Source: Bacteroidota bacterium (GTDB taxonomy: Bacteria; Bacteroidota; Bacteroidia; UKL13-3). From it: DNA of 64,000 nt. Under the pieces are notes generated by a model. That model made no database searches. It saw nothing but the letters and a program-made list of their open reading frames with translations, and was not told the origin of the DNA. Each line of letters begins with the position of its first letter. The first letter of the stretch is position 1. The position numbers and the translations under genes were made by a program. The stretch lies in assembly GCA_013298895.1 (NCBI GenBank), contig JAAFJM010000003.1, forward strand, positions 124,001-188,000. The letters run 5' to 3'. This document shows, piece after piece, positions 16,696-26,438 of the stretch.

Positions 16696-18720
16696 TTAGT
16701 CAGCTTTTGGCGTTTGATTTTTTAGAGTTCTAATGGTTTTTATTTTATCTTCTAGCTCTTTAATCATACGTTTTGCAGCAGCAATTTTATCATTAATTTG
16801 AATTACCATTTCGTTTTTAGCATTGGTATTTTTAAAGAAACCTAGGTTATTATCCCATGTATCAATATCGGTTTTTAAACCTTTAATACGTTCTTGTAAA
16901 ATGCGCTCTTCACGCTGTAAACGTTGGCCACCATCATTGTTATTAGCTAACGATTCAAAGTGAGCTCTATCATCGGCTTGGCGCATGTTTTTGCGTAGCT
17001 CGCGGTGACGACCATAAATTTTATCTAATAAATCATTGTATGCTTTGCTAATAGCATCTTTGTCTTTATTTGGTACAAATCCAATTTTGCTCCAAGCATC
17101 TTGAATGGTTTTTAACTCATTCAAAGCATTGGGGTTTTCAGCTTCATTGGCAGCCATTTCTTCTAGCTGAGTAATCAATTCTTTTTTAGCAATTAAATTT
17201 CCTCCTTGCTCCGCATTTTGCTCCGCAAAACGTTCTGCTTTCTTTTCAAAAAATAAGTCGCAAGCAGTTCTAAATTTCTTCCAAATTTCATCGTTAAATT
17301 TATCAGGAACAGGACCAACTTGTTTCCATTGTTCTTGTAAATTTTTAATGGTAGCAGTTTGCTTACCCCAATCAATTGGTGCAGCAGCAATGTTTTCAGC
17401 TTCTCTTACCAACTCTTGTTTTTTCTTTAAATTTTCGTTTCTAACCGCATTAAACGATTTGAACCAATTGTTTTTATTATTAAAGAAAGTATTACGAATG
17501 TCTTTAAACTCTTCCCAAACTTTTTCTCTCTCCGCCATTGGCACATAACCAATTTTTTTCCACTCTTCCATTAATTCATTGGCTTCTTTGGTTTTTTCCA
17601 TCCAATCCTTAATACGAGTAGTAGCGTAAGTAGCCAAATCTTTCGATTTTTCAATCAAAGCCAATTTCAATACCAAGTTAGCTTGACGAACTGCTTCATT
17701 TTTTTCAGTTTCGGCTTTAATACTAGCATAAATTTTATCTACTTCAGCCTTAAAACGAGTCCAAATTTCTTCGTTCGCTTCTTTAGGAACCGGGCCAATA
17801 TTTCTCCAGTCTTCTTGGTATTTTTTAACAGCAATCAAAGCCGATTTAATGCTTTTTTCTTCAGCTAATTCGCTTACTTTTTTGCATAAATCTATTTTAG
17901 CATCTAAGTTACGTTCTCTGTCTAGTTGCGCTATTTCATTATCAATACTTAATTTATCATAAAAAATTTCGTTAAGTACTCTATAACTTTCCCAAAGGCG
18001 TTCTACGTGTTCTTTTGGAACATTCTTAATTTTTTTCCATTCAGTTTGTAACTCTTTTAATTTAGTCAAACTTTCTTTGGTTTCTTCACTGCTATTTAAA
18101 GCCTTAATTTGGTCTAAAATATTTTCTTTAGCACGTAAATTTTTAACGCGTTCAGCCTCTGCTATTGCTTTAGCAGCTGATATTTTATCGCGTAAATCTT
18201 TTATAGCTTTATTAAAAGTATCGCGGGCAGTTACACCGGCTTTGTACTCAAAATCGTCTTTTTCGCCACCTTCTTCAATAAACTTTTGCATAGCTGCATT
18301 TTGTTCTTCGTTTAAAGAAGTGTCAAAATGTGGTTTTATATCTTTAAAAATTTGCAAAGCTTCACTGTGAGGCTTGTCGCTCATGGCTTGTAAAGCTATG
18401 GCTAATAATTCATCTTTAGTTTTGTTTGCATAATCTAATTGCTCAGCACTTTCATGGTGTTCAATTGCAGCTAAATCAGCATCTATTTCATGCTCATCAA
18501 GCGCTATTTCAATTGAATCAGTTACTAAACTTTCAATAGTTTCCGGCTTTTTTTCTGTGTTATCTTCTTCAACAATAGTTGGCTCAACACTTGCTGTAGG
18601 CTCAGCAACAGTACTTTCACTTACTACACTTTCAGTCGTAGTATTTTCTACATTAGTTAACTCAGTAGCTTCTGCATTTAATGCAGCTTCAGAAGGATTC
18701 ACTTCGTTTAATTCAGTCAT
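16696..18720 (-). CDS. DUF349 multi-repeat coiled-coil protein
   Basis: A 674-aa protein. Residues 1-90 are an acidic, low-complexity Glu/Thr/Ser-rich tail. Then come five tandem DUF349 units, each with a W-K-x-I-G-x-VP pattern followed by an aromatic-rich helix (EWKKIKNVPKEHV, DWRNIGPVPKEAN, EWKKIGYVPMAER, QWKQVGPVPDKFN, AWSKIGFVPNKDK). The C-terminal ~70 residues form a charged coiled coil. DUF349 repeats are three-helix bundles of unknown function, usually in abundant cytosolic proteins. No signal peptide. A candidate promoter with the looser -7 box TAAATTCG lies at 18767-18774. The domain call is strong, the function unknown. Confidence 0.9.
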   Translation of the reverse strand: MTELNEVNPSEAALNAEATELTNVENTTTESVVSESTVAEPTASVEPTIVEEDNTEKKPETIESLVTDSIEIALDEHEIDADLAAIEHHESAEQLDYANKTKDELLAIALQAMSDKPHSEALQIFKDIKPHFDTSLNEEQNAAMQKFIEEGGEKDDFEYKAGVTARDTFNKAIKDLRDKISAAKAIAEAERVKNLRAKENILDQIKALNSSEETKESLTKLKELQTEWKKIKNVPKEHVERLWESYRVLNEIFYDKLSIDNEIAQLDRERNLDAKIDLCKKVSELAEEKSIKSALIAVKKYQEDWRNIGPVPKEANEEIWTRFKAEVDKIYASIKAETEKNEAVRQANLVLKLALIEKSKDLATYATTRIKDWMEKTKEANELMEEWKKIGYVPMAEREKVWEEFKDIRNTFFNNKNNWFKSFNAVRNENLKKKQELVREAENIAAAPIDWGKQTATIKNLQEQWKQVGPVPDKFNDEIWKKFRTACDLFFEKKAERFAEQNAEQGGNLIAKKELITQLEEMAANEAENPNALNELKTIQDAWSKIGFVPNKDKDAISKAYNDLLDKIYGRHRELRKNMRQADDRAHFESLANNNDGGQRLQREERILQERIKGLKTDIDTWDNNLGFFKNTNAKNEMVIQINDKIAAAKRMIKELEDKIKTIRTLKNQTPKAD

Positions 18721-18766
18721 TTTAAAAAATAAATAAAAATAGGTTGTACATTCTTTTTTGGAAGGG

Positions 18767-18794
18767 CGAATTTAAATTATTTATTGAAAAACCA
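18767..18794 (-). promoter_or_regulatory. candidate promoter of the DUF349 gene
   Basis: On the minus strand TAAATTCG (one mismatch from TAnnTTTG) lies 46 nt before the start, with a TTG element 18 nt further upstream. The spacing is one less than in the three best promoters of the window. Confidence 0.4.
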
Positions 18795-18926
18795 AGTTAA
18801 TAAAATTAATACTTAATAATTTGACTTTCTTAATATTACAAAACATTAACAAAATTACAATGAAAAGGATTTTAGTAAATATTTGTGTTTTTTTGCTTTA
18901 TTTCGAAACATTAAATAAAATAAAAA

Positions 18927-19295
18927 ATGAAAATACGTATCAAAGGCAATTCTATTCGCATTCGTTTAACACAAACCGAAGTGAAAAACTTTGCTGATAT
19001 TGGATATATTGAGGAAGCTACTGAATTTATAGATAATAAACTTTTTTATGAATTGGCGGCTTCTCCAAATGTTAGCGAACTTTCAGCACAAATGGTTGGT
19101 AATAAAATTACATTGTTGGTTCCTGAAAATATTGCTCAAAACTGGATTACAACTGACTTAGTTGGTTTTGAAAATAAGTTTGATATTGGTAGTGATAAAA
19201 AGTTATTTCTGTTAGTAGAAAAAGATTTTGTTTGCCTAGATAATACTTTCGAAGATCAAAGCGATATGTTTCCAAATCCTAATGCTCTGTGTTAA
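18927..19295 (+). CDS. small conserved protein next to YdeP oxidoreductase
   Basis: A 122-aa cytosolic protein starting KIRIKGNSIRIRLTQTEV. I recognise the pattern as a conserved Bacteroidota/Proteobacteria protein of about 120 aa (I recall it as DUF7009) but know no function. The first half is beta-rich with alternating basic and hydrophobic residues; the end has CLDN and a terminal Cys. It is followed after 188 nt by the YdeP-type molybdoenzyme on the same strand. If the pairing is conserved in other genomes, the protein could be an accessory factor. That is inference. Confidence 0.75.
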   Translation: MKIRIKGNSIRIRLTQTEVKNFADIGYIEEATEFIDNKLFYELAASPNVSELSAQMVGNKITLLVPENIAQNWITTDLVGFENKFDIGSDKKLFLLVEKDFVCLDNTFEDQSDMFPNPNALC

Positions 19296-19483
19296 TTTAA
19301 CTGTGAAATGTGAGAAGTGAAATGTGAGATGGGAGATGGGAAATGAAAGTTGAGAAATGGGAAATAAGAAATTCTAAAATATAACAAGCTAACAATCTAA
19401 CAATACATCAATTTAACAATTCATCAATCTAGCAATCTAACAATACAACAATTTAAAAATCACCAAATCTAAAATTCTATTAA

Positions 19484-21799
19484 ATGCAAAAACCCAATCC
19501 TGAAAATCCAAAAGAGTTTTTAGATATAAAACTTACCGAGCCAAAGGAAACTGCCGCAGGTATTCCCGCTGTTATTTCTTCGGTTAAACATGTGTTTAGC
19601 GAAATGGGACCTATTCGTGGTTTTAAAGCTTTGGCTAAATTGAATCAAAAAGATGGTTTTGATTGCCCAGGTTGTGCATGGCCTGACCCTGATGATGAAC
19701 GTTCGCCCATTGCTGAATATTGTGAAAATGGTGCAAAAGCCATTGCCGAAGAGGCAACCACCAAAGCTTTATGGGCTGATTTTTTTGCAAAAAATTCGGT
19801 AGCTGAGCTTTCGCAATTAGATGATTTTAGAATTGGAAAAAAAGGTCGTGTGGCGGAACCTATGTATTTGCCAAAAGGAGCTACTCACTATGAGCCAATA
19901 AGTTGGGAAAATGCTTTTAAATTGATTGCGAAAAATTTAAACGAGCTACCTTCGCCTAACGATGCTATTTTTTATACATCAGGCAGAACGAGTAACGAAG
20001 CAGCGTTTTTATACCAACTTTTTGTAAGAGAATTTGGAACCAATAACCTTCCTGATTGTAGCAATATGTGCCATGAAAGTAGTGGTGTAGCGCTTTCAGA
20101 AAGTGTGGGAATTGGAAAAGGTTCAGTTACTTTAGAAGATTTTTACGAAGCAGAAGTCATAATTATATTAGGTCAAAATCCTGGTACAAACCACCCAAGA
20201 ATGCTAAGCGCTTTGCAAAAAGCAAAACAAAATGGATGCACCATTATTTCGGTAAATCCTTTAAAAGAAACAGGCTTGGTTGGTTTTAATAATCCACAAA
20301 AAGTAAATGGTGTTTTAGGTATAAAATCGCAACTAACTGATATATTTTTACAAGTTAAAATAAACAGCGATTTAGCACTGGTAAAAGCTCTTGAAATATT
20401 ACTTTTTGAAGAAGAAGCAAAAAATCCAGGAACCGTATTTGACCATGATTTTATTAATAATAATACCTTTGGTTTTAAACAATTAAAGGCTGATATGGAT
20501 AATTATTCTTTACTTGATTTAAGTAAAGCTTGTGGTATTTCATTAACTCAAATTCACGAAACTTTTGATGCTATAAAACACAAAAAGAAAATTATTGCTT
20601 GTTGGGCAATGGGTTTAACACAACATAAAAATGCGGTTGATACCATAAAAGAAGTAGTAAATTTATTGTTACTAAAAGGCAGTATTGGTAAACCTGGAGC
20701 AGGAACATGCCCTGTTCGTGGACATAGTAATGTACAAGGCGACAGAACCATGGGAATTTACGAAAAACCAAGTAAAACATTTATTGATAAACTGAATAAT
20801 GTGTTTAACATCAATGCGCCTTATGAACATGGACTTGATGTAGTAGATGCGATAAAAAAAATGCATGAAGAAAAAGGCAAAGTATTTATTGCCATGGGTG
20901 GAAATTTTTTATCGGCCACACCAGATACAAAATATACAGCGCAAGCTTTACAAAACTGTAAATTAACAGTTCATATAAGCACCAAATTAAATAGAAGCCA
21001 TTTAATTACAGGAGAAGAAGCACTTATATTACCAACTTATGGACGAAGTGATAAAGACATAAATGCCAATGGAGAAGAGCAATTTATTAGTTGCGAAAAT
21101 TCAATGGGTGTGGTACAAATGAGTAAAGGAAATTTAAAACCAGTTAGTCAACATTTGTTAAGCGAAAGTGTAATGGTTTGTAAAATGGCAAAGGCTACTC
21201 TAGGCAATAAAACCAAAATAGATTGGAGCAAATACGAATCCAATTATGATTATATTAGAACCGATATAGAACTTACTATAAACGGCTTTACTGATTACAA
21301 TAAGCGTGTAAGGAAGCCAGGAGGATTTTATCTACCAAATGGTTCAAGAGAAGGGAAATTTAATACATTTAACCAAAAAGCTAACTTTAATGTCGGAAAA
21401 CTAACATTAAACCAATTGGCAGATGATGAATTGATGATGATGACTATCAGGACACATGATCAGTTTAATACCACCATTTATGGTTTAGACGACCGTTACA
21501 GAGGAATTTACAACGAACGCAGGGTAATTTTAATGAATGAAAATGATATCAAAAAATTAGGATTTAACCATGGCGATTCGGTTGACATTTATAATTATCA
21601 CGATAATGTAGAACGTGTTGCGCATAACTTTATGATTATTAAATACAATATTCCGGAGCAATGCACTGCTACTTATTTTCCTGAAACAAATGTATTGGTT
21701 CCTATCAATTCTGTGGCAGATAAAAGCAATACACCTACTAGTAAATATGTAGTTATTAAATTAGTGAAAAACATAAAAAAAAGAAAGGTGGGAAATTAA
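19484..21799 (+). CDS. FdhF/YdeP-family molybdopterin oxidoreductase
   Basis: A 771-aa cytosolic molybdopterin-guanine-dinucleotide enzyme of the FdhF/YdeP family. It begins with the YdeP signature DCPGCAWPDP (Cys61, Cys64) rather than the full four-Cys cluster motif of formate dehydrogenases. Cys196-His197 in SNMCHESSG aligns with the SeCys-His pair of E. coli FdhF, so a Cys is the likely Mo ligand. The cofactor-binding region includes GQNPGTNHPRM and SKPGAGTCPVRGHSNVQGDR-type segments; the C-terminal beta-barrel holds NTTIYGLDDRYRG. YdeP affects acid resistance in E. coli, but its substrate is unknown. The stop codon lies inside a strong terminator hairpin. A CAAC-rich tract fills the spacer upstream. 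Confidence 0.93.
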   Translation: MQKPNPENPKEFLDIKLTEPKETAAGIPAVISSVKHVFSEMGPIRGFKALAKLNQKDGFDCPGCAWPDPDDERSPIAEYCENGAKAIAEEATTKALWADFFAKNSVAELSQLDDFRIGKKGRVAEPMYLPKGATHYEPISWENAFKLIAKNLNELPSPNDAIFYTSGRTSNEAAFLYQLFVREFGTNNLPDCSNMCHESSGVALSESVGIGKGSVTLEDFYEAEVIIILGQNPGTNHPRMLSALQKAKQNGCTIISVNPLKETGLVGFNNPQKVNGVLGIKSQLTDIFLQVKINSDLALVKALEILLFEEEAKNPGTVFDHDFINNNTFGFKQLKADMDNYSLLDLSKACGISLTQIHETFDAIKHKKKIIACWAMGLTQHKNAVDTIKEVVNLLLLKGSIGKPGAGTCPVRGHSNVQGDRTMGIYEKPSKTFIDKLNNVFNINAPYEHGLDVVDAIKKMHEEKGKVFIAMGGNFLSATPDTKYTAQALQNCKLTVHISTKLNRSHLITGEEALILPTYGRSDKDINANGEEQFISCENSMGVVQMSKGNLKPVSQHLLSESVMVCKMAKATLGNKTKIDWSKYESNYDYIRTDIELTINGFTDYNKRVRKPGGFYLPNGSREGKFNTFNQKANFNVGKLTLNQLADDELMMMTIRTHDQFNTTIYGLDDRYRGIYNERRVILMNENDIKKLGFNHGDSVDIYNYHDNVERVAHNFMIIKYNIPEQCTATYFPETNVLVPINSVADKSNTPTSKYVVIKLVKNIKKRKVGN

Positions 21800-21822
21800 A
21801 AATTTCCCACCTTTCTTTTTTT
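21781..21822. terminator. bidirectional terminator overlapping a stop codon
   Basis: A perfect 17-bp inverted repeat (21781-21797 with 21801-21817) with a 3-nt loop, flanked by T tracts on the plus strand and A tracts in front. It serves the convergent ydeP-like and T9SS genes. The last codons and the TAA of the molybdoenzyme are within the stem. Confidence 0.9.
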
Positions 21823-21837
21823 TAGTAATACCTTACT

Positions 21838-24800
21838 TTATTTTACAATTTTAACAGTCCTATTTACACCGTTATTATTGGTAATTTTTACAAAATAAAC
21901 ACCATTAACTAAATTTTCAATATTGATTTTTTGACTTTCACTTTTCATATCAATATTAAAATATTCCTTACCTGAAATATCAATAACTTGTACTTTACTA
22001 TTTGTAAATCTAGAATTTACAAACTCAATATTAATAAAATCTTTTGCAGGATTTGGAAATACTAATATATCTAAATCATCAGAAATATTTTCTAAAGTTG
22101 ATGTATAAGCTTTATCAGTAAAAATTATTTCCAATCTTCCATCTTGAGTTGAAGCCTTTGAAGTATCAATATTAAATGTGTAATTAGGTTTATCTCTTAG
22201 ATTAGTTACTGTATTATTATAATTATCTCTTAGATAAATTTTAACATTTGCATCAAAATCTTCAGTTTGATTAAATTCCATATTATAACTTCCTGGAGTA
22301 GAAACCCAGGCAGCCAATTTAACAACCTTGTTAGTTAAGCTATTTAAGCTTAAATAATTAACCATTGAATATACTTTATTACCAAAAGAAGATGAAACAT
22401 TTACATTTTCATTTACAAATTTTGGCACATCTTCACCATCAATAAATTCATCATTTTTTCCTTCATAAAATCTAATAACCGTTTCATCGTTTTCCATTGA
22501 ATCTTTAAATAATTTTATTCTTAAAGTATTTAACTCATCACCTGTTTTAAGCAATATTGGTGAAGTGTTGCTTACTTTAACAGCCTCAGTTAAAGATAAT
22601 ATAGGGCTAGGGCTGTTTGTAGTAGCTTTTACAAAAAAGGACTGACCACTAGGGATAAATCTATTTACAGAATTAACACCAGTCAAACCATCGTATGAGC
22701 CATAAACATTATTAGAAGGATTGAAAATATACATGGTATTGGATATTGATGTTTTACCAACAGCATTCCAATCGATATTAGAAGGATAAGGATTACCAAC
22801 TAAATTCCAACCATCATTTGAAGTACCATTATTTGAAGTAAAAGTTACAGGTAAATTTACCGTTCCAGCATTCACATTGTTAATAACTGAACCTGTTTGA
22901 ACTAAAGTAAATAACGACTGATTTACAGAAGTTGAAGTTGAACCGATTGTTAAGGTATCAACTGAATAATTACCTGTTATTGGACCTCTGATAAAAGCCC
23001 TATAACCTTCTCCAGGGGTTAATGTAGAAGTAGTATTTGAACCTAGATCAGCCCAACCAATATTTAAATCTCCTGCGGTTGATTCAACATATTTTCGAAC
23101 AGAAGATGTAGTAGCTGCAAATCCTAATAAATTACCTCTTGTGGTGGCATATCCGTTAGAATTGGAAGAACCTACTGTAGCACCTGCGGTACCTGGTCCT
23201 GTAATATAAAATTGATTACCCCAATTTGCTAATGTTTGTCCCACAACAGGTGTACTTAGAAAACGCCATTTCCTTCCTGATCCTGATATATACCTTTCAA
23301 CATTAATATTACCACTAATAGTTCCTGCTGAATTACCTATACTTGCTGTACCACTTGCATCAGATTTTAAAGTTAAAAAACCTCCAGTGTTTAAAGTCGA
23401 ACCTAATCCTACTGTAACAATTCCAGAAGCACTTCCACCTGTAATGTTTAACACACTTCCTAATGTAACTGTTCTTGATGTTCCAGCATTAATGGTTAAA
23501 TTTCTTAAAGTATTATTACTTGGATCAAATCTAAGTGTTCCTAAAGCTCCATTACCTGCTATAATTATTGAAGATGCAGCATTACATTTAATAGCTGAAC
23601 CTGATATCATTGAAATTACAGAAGTAGTTCCTGATTTCCCTATTGTTAAATTCTTACCACTTAAATTAATTACACTTTCAGCTGTTGATACTTGAAATGG
23701 ATCGCCAGTTTCATCAACTACTAAATTTTGAGCTAAAATTATTTCGCCACCCGTTTTTCGAACACGCATTACATCAATGTCTAATGGATCTGTGGAAGAA
23801 TTAATTGTTTGAGTGTTGCTTCCATCAAAGAAAATGGCTCTTGCATTGGCGAAAAAACTACCGTTATCATCTAGGTTTCCGAATAAAATTAAGTCTCCAC
23901 CACCTAAACCAGATAACGTAATAGTTCCATTGTTAATAACATCTCCTCTAACCGTAAGTGCAGCTGTCATAACAGCCCCAGATTCATTCATAGAAAGGGT
24001 ACCTCCAGAATTTATTGTTAAGTTACCGGCACACTGTCTTGCAGTTCCTGTTCCAGCATTTCCTAAATTAAGTATTGTACTATTATTTATTTGAACGTTG
24101 TTTGGATATCCTGTTCCTGTAGTTGCACTCCATTCAGTTCCCCTTCCATAACTAGAACCTGAATTATAGATCAATGTTGAAGAAGAGCCATAAGTTGGTG
24201 CAATACTCGTAAACCCACCTGAATTAATTTGTAAAGTACCATTTACTAATAAACTTCCAGTTCCCGGAGTTGTAATACCACCCGTCATTTGGATTGTTTT
24301 ACCATTATTTATTGTTAAGGATGTTCCATTTGCGATGGTTATTCCACTAGCAATAATATCCTGATCCAAAGCTAAGCTGTGATTTATTGCAATAGCTCCA
24401 ATATTAATACCTGCAGATGGAGCTACCCCGCCAACCCAACTTGAACCTGCACTAAATGTAGTTGCACCAGTTTGAGTTGTCCATGGTTGAATGGTATAAC
24501 TAGCATAGGCTGCACTTGTATTTTGTGCAGTTGCGTTTCGCATGTTTAATGTTAAAAGTGGAATATTAGCAAAACTTGGAGCTGTGCTTGAGGTTGAGCT
24601 AAAAGCATAATAAGTTATAGTTCCACTAATTTGAGCTGGAATTGTTGCATTTCCAACAAAACTCCCATTTAAGGCTCCAACTGATACACAGCCTGAATTT
24701 CCTGATGTTGCAAAGGCATCAGTAGACCAAGCTACATATAAATATTCTGAACTATTTAATGCACCACTCATAGTAACTGAAACTGTAGCTGTTTGTCCAC

Positions 24801-25281
24801 CATAAACATTTGATGGAACAGAGACAGCAGTTATATTTCTAGGCAAAAAGGCTGTTTCCAAAATAGCCATATTTTGACTAGAATAATTGGTACCTTTTCT
24901 AATATTAAAAGTGTAATAAGAACTTGATACTGTAGCACCCATTTTAATGGTACCATCATATCCAGATGCACTCCAAATAGCAGTTGAAACGGTATTATAG
25001 GTTGGTGTGTTTAGCTTCCATGTGTTTGAGTAGCCGTCTGAATTAAATTGATAAAACTTTGTTCCAGAAGCAGTATTTGCGTTTGCCTGTTCTCTATAGG
25101 TAAAGACAGTATTATTCGAACCAACTCCAACTGTAGTCATAGAATTATTGCCATATGAACCATCGCAATCGGTATTATTCGACATAGAACCAGGCTGCGC
25201 AAAAGAAAACATACTAAATATTGCAAACAGTGCAAATAAAATGGTTTTTAAACTGAATTTTGATTGTAAACTAAATTCCAT
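21838..25281 (-). CDS. T9SS type A sorting-domain secreted protein
   Basis: A 1147-aa protein. Residues 1-29 are a Sec signal peptide ending FSFAQ. The body is rich in Gly, Ser, Thr and Asn with repeated beta-strand patterns (NLTINSGGTL, NLTIGKSGTTSV, TLNTGGFLTL), typical of a beta-helix or adhesin-like surface protein. The last ~75 residues are a Por-type C-terminal sorting domain (VFPNPAKDFINIEF ... NGVYFVKI), which targets the protein to the type IX secretion system. I chose ATG 25281 over an upstream TTG at 25302. It likely acts at the cell surface or outside; no catalytic domain is visible. Convergent with the molybdoenzyme across a strong terminator. Confidence 0.92.
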   Translation of the reverse strand: MEFSLQSKFSLKTILFALFAIFSMFSFAQPGSMSNNTDCDGSYGNNSMTTVGVGSNNTVFTYREQANANTASGTKFYQFNSDGYSNTWKLNTPTYNTVSTAIWSASGYDGTIKMGATVSSSYYTFNIRKGTNYSSQNMAILETAFLPRNITAVSVPSNVYGGQTATVSVTMSGALNSSEYLYVAWSTDAFATSGNSGCVSVGALNGSFVGNATIPAQISGTITYYAFSSTSSTAPSFANIPLLTLNMRNATAQNTSAAYASYTIQPWTTQTGATTFSAGSSWVGGVAPSAGINIGAIAINHSLALDQDIIASGITIANGTSLTINNGKTIQMTGGITTPGTGSLLVNGTLQINSGGFTSIAPTYGSSSTLIYNSGSSYGRGTEWSATTGTGYPNNVQINNSTILNLGNAGTGTARQCAGNLTINSGGTLSMNESGAVMTAALTVRGDVINNGTITLSGLGGGDLILFGNLDDNGSFFANARAIFFDGSNTQTINSSTDPLDIDVMRVRKTGGEIILAQNLVVDETGDPFQVSTAESVINLSGKNLTIGKSGTTSVISMISGSAIKCNAASSIIIAGNGALGTLRFDPSNNTLRNLTINAGTSRTVTLGSVLNITGGSASGIVTVGLGSTLNTGGFLTLKSDASGTASIGNSAGTISGNINVERYISGSGRKWRFLSTPVVGQTLANWGNQFYITGPGTAGATVGSSNSNGYATTRGNLLGFAATTSSVRKYVESTAGDLNIGWADLGSNTTSTLTPGEGYRAFIRGPITGNYSVDTLTIGSTSTSVNQSLFTLVQTGSVINNVNAGTVNLPVTFTSNNGTSNDGWNLVGNPYPSNIDWNAVGKTSISNTMYIFNPSNNVYGSYDGLTGVNSVNRFIPSGQSFFVKATTNSPSPILSLTEAVKVSNTSPILLKTGDELNTLRIKLFKDSMENDETVIRFYEGKNDEFIDGEDVPKFVNENVNVSSSFGNKVYSMVNYLSLNSLTNKVVKLAAWVSTPGSYNMEFNQTEDFDANVKIYLRDNYNNTVTNLRDKPNYTFNIDTSKASTQDGRLEIIFTDKAYTSTLENISDDLDILVFPNPAKDFINIEFVNSRFTNSKVQVIDISGKEYFNIDMKSESQKINIENLVNGVYFVKITNNNGVNRTVKIVK

Positions 25282-25535
25282 AATAATTAAATTTTTTTGC
25301 AATTTTATTGAAAAAAAAACACTTTACCCAATTAATATTCATCAATTTACAAATAATATTATCTCATAAAAATATCCAAACAAAAAACTTCTTTAAGAAA
25401 TTCAATGTTTATTGAAAATTAAGGTTTAATTTCTTTTGTTATTTTAATCATACAGTTTAAATTATTTGTTCACTAAAAAAATAAAATACTATTCAAAACG
25501 TTGTTATGTTTGTTACTAAAAAGTAAAAAACTTTT

Positions 25536-26378
25536 ATGCAAAACAATCAAGCATATTATTTAAATAATAATACCTCAAAACACAATTGGATTGGATTAAT
25601 AGGAACTACCTTTATTCATGGGGCAATTTTTTTAGCGCTGTATTTTTTTATTTTAGTGCCACCAAATCCACCTTGGGCCGACCAAGGAGCTTCAATGATT
25701 TTAGGTGAAGAAAATATGGGTGGAGAGAGTTTATCACCTGTGGAAAACCCACAACCTAATGAAATCTATACTCCAATTGAAAGTCAACCAACACCAGATG
25801 AATTAAGTCAAAGTACGGATGATGATGTAAATGTGGTGGCAAAGGTAAATGATAAAAAAACAGAAAATAAGCCAGTTATTAATCCAACAATTGACAAACC
25901 AAAAGAAATTGTAGAATTACCAAGAAAGGCTAATCCAACTGCCTTATTCAAGAAAAGAAGCAATAATAGTGAAGCTGGACATGGCTCTGGAAATGAACCA
26001 GGAAATGAAGGACGACCTGATGGAACTCCTGATGGGGTAATTGGTGGAACTGGCCAAGGTGGTGACGGTAATGGACCAGGAGGCCCTGGTGGTGATGGAA
26101 AAGGCCCAATAAGATATAGTTTATCAGGAAGAAGAGTGTCTAAAAAACCAATTATTTCTACCAACTCTAATGACGTTGGCATAGTTGTGGTGAATATAAC
26201 TGTAGATAGAAATGGAAATGTAACTAAAGCTGAACCAGGTGCAAGAGGAACTACAACACTTAACCTAGACAAATTAAAAGTAGCCAAACAAGCCGCTTTA
26301 GATACAAAGTTTTCACCAAAACCAGATGGCCCTGAAGAACAGTTTGGAACAATGACTGTTAGTTTTGCCTTTGACTAA
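25536..26378 (+). CDS. TonB-like energy transducer
   Basis: A 280-aa protein with one membrane helix at about 18-40 and a periplasmic, disordered middle: acidic/Pro-rich to residue ~130, then Gly-rich (about 150-190). The C-terminal domain (about 205-280) carries VVVNITVDRNGNVTKAEPGARG and a final beta-strand, as in TonB C-terminal domains. TonB couples the proton-motive force, through ExbB/ExbD, to outer-membrane receptors. No exbB or exbD gene is adjacent, so it either borrows remote ones or acts differently. TATGTTTG at 25505-25512 matches the -7 promoter consensus. It ends at a bidirectional terminator. Confidence 0.82.
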   Translation: MQNNQAYYLNNNTSKHNWIGLIGTTFIHGAIFLALYFFILVPPNPPWADQGASMILGEENMGGESLSPVENPQPNEIYTPIESQPTPDELSQSTDDDVNVVAKVNDKKTENKPVINPTIDKPKEIVELPRKANPTALFKKRSNNSEAGHGSGNEPGNEGRPDGTPDGVIGGTGQGGDGNGPGGPGGDGKGPIRYSLSGRRVSKKPIISTNSNDVGIVVVNITVDRNGNVTKAEPGARGTTTLNLDKLKVAKQAALDTKFSPKPDGPEEQFGTMTVSFAFD

Positions 26379-26381
26379 TAT

Positions 26382-26421
26382 AAAAAAGCCTAGTTTGAAA
26401 ATTTCAAACTAGGCTTTTTTT
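26382..26421. terminator. bidirectional terminator
   Basis: A near-perfect inverted repeat (26382-26400 with 26402-26420; core GCCTAGTTTGAAA) with A and T tracts at either end. It lies between the convergent TonB-like and Prc genes. Confidence 0.9.
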
Positions 26422-26438
26422 ATGCTTATTTAACACTG

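Noticed and set aside
18860-18990. Frame opening KRILVNICVFLLYF just before the small conserved protein
   Set aside because: It looks like a short signal-type peptide but continues out of frame through the start of the next gene and ends within it; probably chance in AT-rich DNA.
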